Shown piece after piece: positions 59,620 through 64,000 of a DNA stretch of 64,000 bases (positions within the stretch are counted from its first letter, which is position 1; each line of letters opens with the position of its first letter). The notes beneath the pieces were generated by a model. That model did no database searches. It was given only the letters and a program-made list of their open reading frames with translations, and had not been told where the DNA came from. The position numbers and the translations under genes are program-made. Source of the DNA: Candidatus Dormiibacter inghamiae (lineage in GTDB: Bacteria; Chloroflexota; Dormibacteria; Dormibacterales; Dormibacteraceae). Location: the NCBI GenBank assembly GCA_016464825.1, contig JAEKNQ010000030.1, positions 1 to 64,000 of the forward strand. Direction: 5' to 3'.

Positions 59620-59739
59620 TGACTTGCACCTCCGCACCCAATGATGTCGATCTCGGCACCGGCGTCAAGAGGCTCCTCACGATCAGGCCGAACTGGCGAC
59701 CGCCGAGTGTGTTGCCTGCTATGACCGGCGCGGCGTCGT

Positions 59740-60110
59740 AAGCGGAACGTTGTCGCGACGCTGGAAGGCCAAGCGTCGCAGGCTGTCCTCTCGAGGGCCG
59801 GGGTCCAGCTGACTGGCCAAACAGCACGGTCTCTCGCGGAGCTGGATCTACCAGCTCCTCGCTCGCTTCGTGAAGGTGGCTATGACGCCCTCGCTCCCCG
59901 TTCCCGGCGGCCTCGGTCCCGCTCGAACCAGGTTGACGTCGAGACGGAGGCCACCATCCTCCGTCTCCGTGAAGGACTGCTCGCAGCCGGCTATGACGCC
60001 GGCGCCCGGACCATCGGCCACCATCTGCTTCCGCTCGTCCCCAAGGCCCCTGCAGTCGCCACCATCTAGCGCATCCTCTCCCGCCAGGCGCTGGTCGGCG
60101 GGCGCGCTCC
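59740..60110 (+). pseudogene. IS481-family transposase N-terminal remnant
   Basis: Reading on the plus strand, GLSRSWIYQLLARF and, in a second frame, EGYDALAPRSRRPRSRSNQV, ILRLREGLLAAGYDAGARTI and RILSRQALV correspond to the helix-turn-helix half of IS481-family transposases. A TAG stop interrupts it before RILSRQ, and the catalytic half is missing. It directly abuts the 3' end of the alpha/beta hydrolase gene on the opposite strand. Confidence 0.65.
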
Positions 60111-60119
60111 ATCGCGGGA

Positions 60120-60841
60120 ATGTCAGGAGGCGTGTGCTGAAGAAATCCGGTGACCTCACCCAAGGCGGCCTCCTGATGCGGGCCGGCCAGGAGATCGGTT
60201 CCGTGCTGCTGACCGGGGTAGACGACAACCTACTTCTCGGGCGCCGCCACCGCATCTAGCAGCGTCCTGGCCTCTTGACGGGTGAGCAACGGGTCCTCCT
60301 CGCCAGCCACGATCAAGGTGGGCGCCTTGAGCTCCGGGGCGGCGCGGAGGGCGTTCATGCCTGGCTCCTGCTGCTCTCCGGACAGGCTCACCACCGCGGC
60401 TGGCGGCGGCTGCAAGCGGGTTCCGGCCACCATGACTGCGGCGCCGCCAATCGAGGCACCTACGAGCGCAAGACGCTGCACACTCTGCCGGCGCAGTTCC
60501 TCCGAGGCGGCCAGCACGTCGTCAGTGTGACCTGTGGCGAAGAAGTAGACGCGGATGCGGAATCCTCCCACCTGCAGTAAGCGTCTCACCAGTGGCTGCC
60601 AGGGACAGACGTTGTTGCCGCTCTGGTTGGCGATGACCACGCCAGTAGACCCGCCACCTACGACCTTGCCGTTCATTCCGGCAAAACGAACTGCCACAGG
60701 GTGGTCGGACTCGCTCAAGCAATACTGGCTCAGGGCCTGTACGACGGGGGTTTCGGTGGCGGGCGGCGTTGGCTTGGCGGTACTCGAACCGCAACCGACC
60801 AGGACGAGGGTGAGGAGGCATCCGGTCAGCCGAAGCAGCAT
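60120..60841 (-). pseudogene. Lipoprotein alpha/beta hydrolase with premature TAG
   Basis: From ATG 60841 the product has a lipoprotein signal peptide (LLTLVLVGCGSS, lipobox LVGC), an alpha/beta hydrolase nucleophile elbow LALVGASIGGAAVMVAG and the Asp in IVAGEEDPLLTRQEA. A TAG at 60230-60232 stops it after 203 residues. In the same frame beyond the TAG the sequence continues VVYPGQQHGTDLLAG, which has the expected catalytic His. So an amber codon sits between Asp and His of the triad; the last residues then merge into an IS481 relic near 60120. Confidence 0.7.
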
Positions 60842-61122
60842 CGCGCGATCGTAGCTGGCGGGCCTCGTCCATCGCAATCTTCCAATAGCGGCGGCCGAGA
60901 AGCCGGTGTGGCTTCATTGGGCTGCGTCCCTAGATGGGGTCCCGATAGCAACCGGGCAGAAAACAAACGCTAAGGGCGGGCAGATGCCGCAGGGAATGAC
61001 ATCTTCCCGCGACATCGTGGGGCGCGGCTCCGGTGTCCGCGAGTTCTCCGATCGCCGACGTGACACCGGTGCCGACGCCTTGAACCCGACACATTCCCTG
61101 CGATACCCTTCGGCCCCGATCC

Positions 61123-61724
61123 ATGAGCGCGGCGAGGACGAGGGGATGGCTGGTCAGGCTGCAGCGCGAGCGCAGCCAGCTCCAAGCGGCCGCCGACGCC
61201 TTCCTGGCCCAGCCTGACCTGGCCCCTCCAGCTGTCGCTCCTACGGTCAGACCCTGCGCCGGCTGGTCGCCACCCTGGGCGCCGACCACGAGGTCGGCGA
61301 GCTGGAGCCCAACCGGGTCGAGTTCGCCTTCCGCCAGGCCTGGAGTGGGGTCGCGCCCGCGACCGCGACCTGGAACCGCCACCTGGCGGCGTTGGGCTCG
61401 TTCGTGGACTTCTGCAGGCTGGTCGAGGACCTGATTGCCGGCCTGGAGCGGCGGCCGGAGAAGGCCGACCAGACCCGGGTCGCCTCCGCGCTCGAGCTGG
61501 AGCGGCTATGGGGCCGGGACGACGTCGCTCTCCGCGAGCCCTGCCTGTGGCGGCTGCTCTACAAGACCGCCGGCCGGGCCGAGGAGGCGCTCAGCCTCAA
61601 CGTGGAGGACGTCGACCCGGCCAACAAGCGCGCGGTGGTGATCTCCAAGGGCGGTGACCGCGAGTTCCTGCACTTCCAGACCGGCTCGACGCGGCTGCTG
61701 CCCCGCCTGATGGCCTCTGGCTAG
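61123..61724 (+). pseudogene. XerD-like tyrosine recombinase, truncated and frameshifted
   Basis: The start RTRGWLVRLQRERSQLQAAA is in one frame. From about 61230 the core-binding domain reads SYGQTLRRLVATLGADHEVG, WNRHLAALGSFVDFCRLVED in a second frame, and continues into the catalytic domain LWGRDDVALREPCLWRLLYK, with the first catalytic Arg in AGRAEEALSLNVEDVD. It stops at MASG, before the His-x-x-Arg and Tyr motifs. A weak hairpin (AGCTTTTCG/CGAGAAGCT) follows the stop at 61723-61742. Confidence 0.75.
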
Positions 61725-61777
61725 CTTTTCGACGAGAAGCTTCAACGGACTAGATAACTAGTGGTTGGGGAACCGCG

Positions 61778-62974
61778 TCAGCGTTGCAGGGAGTCCTCGT
61801 CGAACGTCATATCGGCCGTTGTGCAGTCCCGAAGCAGTGCAATGGCCGCCGCCTCCGCTGCGATCGCAGCCCTTGCGGCCGCAGACAGGGCGACGAACGG
61901 CATCGCCGTCAGCAGGAGTCTCTTGCCCTTCTTCTGTGGTCGCCATAGGCCGGCCACCCGGCCTTCCACCAGCATCACCCCAGGGTTTCCGGTGCTCCTC
62001 CAGACCAGTGTGTGCAACCTTCGGTCCGCGATCAAGGTGGTGCGGTCGCGCTGGTGGAGCCACATGTCGTATGGCGGCAGCAACCGCACCCCGGCCGCCG
62101 CCGGCGACGACTCGAAGGCCGTCAGGTCGTCGCGGAACAGCCAGCACTGGCTACTCTCGAACCGCACCTCGACCATCTCCTCCTGGCCCAGCTTCCAGGA
62201 GTGCTGCGCATCGGCGGCGGCTATCCCAGCCCACTCAGCGAAGTGGTCCGGCGTCGATGGGCCATAGCAGCGTAGATATCTACGAACCAGCTCAGCCCGC
62301 GCCTGGCGCTCATCCGGGGCCGGCAGCGGATGGCCCAGCCATTGATCTGTACGGATGAAGGAGGCCTCCTTTCCCGAACGGGGTGCGAAGCAGAAGAGCC
62401 CATGCAGCGACACCAGCCGGGCTAGGTTCGCGCCATAGAAGGTGCCGTGCTCAAACCATGGCCTCAGCTGGGGCGGCATTCGTTTACCCAATTCGACGCC
62501 CAGCTCCCATTTGGTCAACTGGCGTCCGTCGAGCGCCTGCCCGATGCCTGTCGCCGCGAGCTCGACTAGCTCGGTGAGAGGTATACCGCCGGCCTGGATC
62601 ATGGCGTCCAGGCTTTGCATGGCTGCGGACAATGACGCTTCGCTCATGGGCTGGACGCCGACGGTGAACAGAGGCCAGTCCGTGGCCGGAAAGAAGAACG
62701 GCGAGCCGCGCATGCTCCAGGCCTGCAGTAGTGTCCGATCCACCCCCAAGGCTGCGTCTACCTGATCGAGCGAGAGCGCATCGACACGGGCGTGCAGTCC
62801 GAGAACGGCGGAGCCCGGCGGCGTGTTCTGAATCCCGCAGGCACCGGTGGCCTCGAGCAGCGATCCCGCGGGCAGTCGCTGGGTCAGGTTATGCCCGCTG
62901 AGCCGGAAGGCAAGGACCTGGTCCCGATCGGCATGGAGAGGCTCAGAACTCACGGTTCTTCTCCTTGCCGCCAC
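61778..62974 (-). CDS. AlkZ/YcaQ-like winged-helix DNA glycosylase
   Basis: A 398-residue protein of the winged-helix DNA-binding family (PF06224) whose characterised members AlkZ and YcaQ unhook DNA interstrand crosslinks. It has VLAFRLSGHNLTQRLPAGSL at the start, AWSMRGSPFFFPATDWPLFT near 85, and YLRCYGPSTPDHFAEWAGIA near 234. The C-terminal LLPPYDMWLHQRDRTTLIAD and NPGVMLVEGRVAGLWRP blocks are typical. The catalytic QxQ/QxD-type motif is not obvious to me. A GTG at 62953 is an alternative start. Intact, between two recombinase fragments. Confidence 0.8.
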   Translation of the reverse strand: MAARRRTVSSEPLHADRDQVLAFRLSGHNLTQRLPAGSLLEATGACGIQNTPPGSAVLGLHARVDALSLDQVDAALGVDRTLLQAWSMRGSPFFFPATDWPLFTVGVQPMSEASLSAAMQSLDAMIQAGGIPLTELVELAATGIGQALDGRQLTKWELGVELGKRMPPQLRPWFEHGTFYGANLARLVSLHGLFCFAPRSGKEASFIRTDQWLGHPLPAPDERQARAELVRRYLRCYGPSTPDHFAEWAGIAAADAQHSWKLGQEEMVEVRFESSQCWLFRDDLTAFESSPAAAGVRLLPPYDMWLHQRDRTTLIADRRLHTLVWRSTGNPGVMLVEGRVAGLWRPQKKGKRLLLTAMPFVALSAAARAAIAAEAAAIALLRDCTTADMTFDEDSLQR

Positions 62975-63001
62975 ACGGTCGCGGGCAGGCCGGTTGGCGT
63001 T

Positions 63002-63355
63002 TCAGGCATCCGGTAACCCCCACGACTCCAGACCACGTGTTCGGCTCGATGCGGTCCTGGCACTCGCTGAGGCCACGAGGTTGAGGTCGATCAGCTCCTG
63101 CTGGACCAGCCAGCGGAAGAAGGAGCACAGGGTCCCGTGCCGTCGCCGACGGGTGGCGGGACTGCGATCCTGCTCGCCATCGAGGAAGGCGCGGATCGCG
63201 GCCGCGTCGACGGCCCCCAGCTTCGAAGGGACGCCAGCGGCGAATCGCCGGACGTCACCGGCATCCGCCTTGACCGTGGCCACCGGGACGTGACGCGCCT
63301 GGAGAGAGGCAAGGTAGTCGGTCGAAGCCGCCTCGACCGTCAGCATTCGGGGCAC
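63002..63355 (-). pseudogene. Tyrosine recombinase core-binding domain fragment
   Basis: About 110 residues: EAASTDYLASLQARHVPVAT, VRRFAAGVPSKLGAVDAAAI and SPATRRRRHGTLCSFFRWLV form the SAM-like N-terminal domain of a XerC/D-type recombinase. The reading then degrades and stops, without any catalytic domain. It is on the strand opposite to the other recombinase remnant at 61123. Confidence 0.7.
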
Positions 63356-63593
63356 CGTAGCAGATAACTAGGACAACCTCCTGCTCCGGGGCAGCGGTGC
63401 GTAGCCCGCTCAAGGGGGCCCATCCGAACTCTCTGACGGCCGAACAAAGAGCCCCTGGGAGAGCAGTCAGGCTGGCGTCTGTACCAGATAACTTTGCTTA
63501 TCTTGCACGTTGTAGCTCTTCGTCAGAAAGCTAACGGGAGGCCGTATGGCCGTGGCCGCGATGGAGCGCTAGCCGCTTCGCAGTCGTTCGGTT
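63356..63593. other. Intergenic region without recognisable gene
   Basis: About 240 bp between the recombinase fragment and the DUF1326 gene. It contains two copies of CAGATAACT (63361-63369 and 63485-63493); a third, TAGATAACT, is at 61751-61759. No gene or strong promoter is evident. Confidence 0.5.
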
Positions 63594-64000
63594 CTAGTGC
63601 GCCGCGCCTTGACGCAAATGGCTCGATTCAGACGTGTAGTCGAAGCTGGCGGCAAAGCCGCAGCGGCCGCGGAACTCGAAGGTGAGCGGATCGTCGTCGA
63701 CCTCCAGCGTCTCGTGCACCAGTTCCTCTCCCGGGTGGTCGTGCCCGGGGATGCCGCAGGACACGGTGGCCTCGGACATGAAAGGTGCCCGCGCCGCCAC
63801 GGTGACGGCGTCGTCGACCCGTATCCCCTGGCGGCCCCGTTCATGGATTACCTCGATCCGGGCCGGGCGCACGCCATATACCTCCTTGATCGCGGCTGTG
63901 TAGTTGCGCGCCGGGGTCCCGCCAGCCCGGCCTAGTAAGACGTCGGCGAGGGCCGCTTGGCGTGGAGCATCGGCCCGAGCGTCGACATAAAGGCGCACCC
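63594..64000 (-). CDS. DUF1326-like protein (N-terminus outside window)
   Basis: The last 134 residues of a protein that resembles DUF1326: LGRAGGTPARNYTAAIKEVY, VRPARIEVIHERG, ATVSCGIPGHDHPGEELVHE and LTFEFRGRCGFAASFDYTSE. Family members are about 200 residues, so 60-70 N-terminal residues should lie beyond position 64000. A GTG at 63998 is not likely to be the true start. Function of the family is unknown. Confidence 0.7.
   Translation of the reverse strand, partial: VRLYVDARADAPRQAALADVLLGRAGGTPARNYTAAIKEVYGVRPARIEVIHERGRQGIRVDDAVTVAARAPFMSEATVSCGIPGHDHPGEELVHETLEVDDDPLTFEFRGRCGFAASFDYTSESSHLRQGAAH

Noticed and set aside
45700-60232. Reassigned TAG codon, because several broken genes contain in-frame TAG (IS3 orfA, DUF1801, IS481 relic, hydrolase)
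   Set aside because: TAG serves as the normal stop of intact genes here (for example nuoL and the IS481 transposase). At the orfA and DUF1801 sites it replaces Trp, which fits TGG to TAG decay in dead genes.

Overview
This is a GC-rich chromosomal window with short intergenic gaps and many ATGA-type overlaps. The gene mix points to a soil-type Terrabacteria lineage, most like Chloroflexota/Dormibacterota or a deep actinobacterial group. It has a 14-subunit-type NADH dehydrogenase operon, an F420-type luciferase-like oxidoreductase, PrsW, bactofilin, a DUF1501/DUF1800 pair, a UbiG-like methyltransferase, a class D/E-type sortase and MMPL. This placement is inference from gene content; no rRNA or other phylogenetic marker is visible.

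Layout. 185-11095 (minus): nuoA-L without nuoM/nuoN, which may lie beyond the left edge. 11174-12824: an IS481-type element flanked by a 5'-less OsmC gene and a 5'-clipped VKOR gene. 12839-21277: LLM oxidoreductase, a histidine kinase, a PrsW protease with a coupled membrane protein, then a five-gene minus-strand run (ferric-reductase-like membrane protein, ApbE, a small anchor protein, DUF1501, DUF1800). 21501-21701: four palindromic repeats of about 57-bp period in the divergent gap before nagA. 21831-40016: mostly intact housekeeping and accessory genes (NagA, methyltransferases, C39-like peptidase with sortase, nucleoside hydrolase with ribokinase, MMPL, enoyl-CoA hydratase, AlgH, bactofilin, GH13, sensor kinase, M20 peptidase, MaoC, sugar transporter).

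From about 40 kb the character changes. Frameshifted, truncated and IS-invaded genes become common: psuK/psuG, a membrane protein, an integrase beside a tRNA-Leu 3' remnant, DsrE, MTA phosphorylase, an alpha/beta hydrolase, and IS3, IS21, IS481 and IS110 elements. Intact genes are interspersed: two toxin-antitoxin pairs, YCII plus ECF sigma, AraC plus VOC, DoxX, AhpD-like, radical SAM, GYD, FmdB and an AlkZ-like glycosylase. This looks like an old integration and decay zone, although assembly indels could explain part of it.

The two most interesting signals are: (1) an OsmC-family gene (41997-42467) whose only interruption is an in-frame TGA exactly at the conserved peroxidatic cysteine, followed by a hairpin meeting the bacterial SECIS spacing rule, so a candidate selenoprotein; and (2) an IS110-family element (about 57385-58645) inserted in another transposase gene, whose non-coding 5' end carries short copies of its own target and donor junction sequences arranged like the guides of a bridge RNA. 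Functional links across the window include nucleoside salvage (nucleoside hydrolase, ribokinase, pseudouridine genes, MTA phosphorylase) and membrane-associated flavin/thiol redox (nuo, VKOR, ApbE, OsmC, DsrE, DoxX, AhpD).
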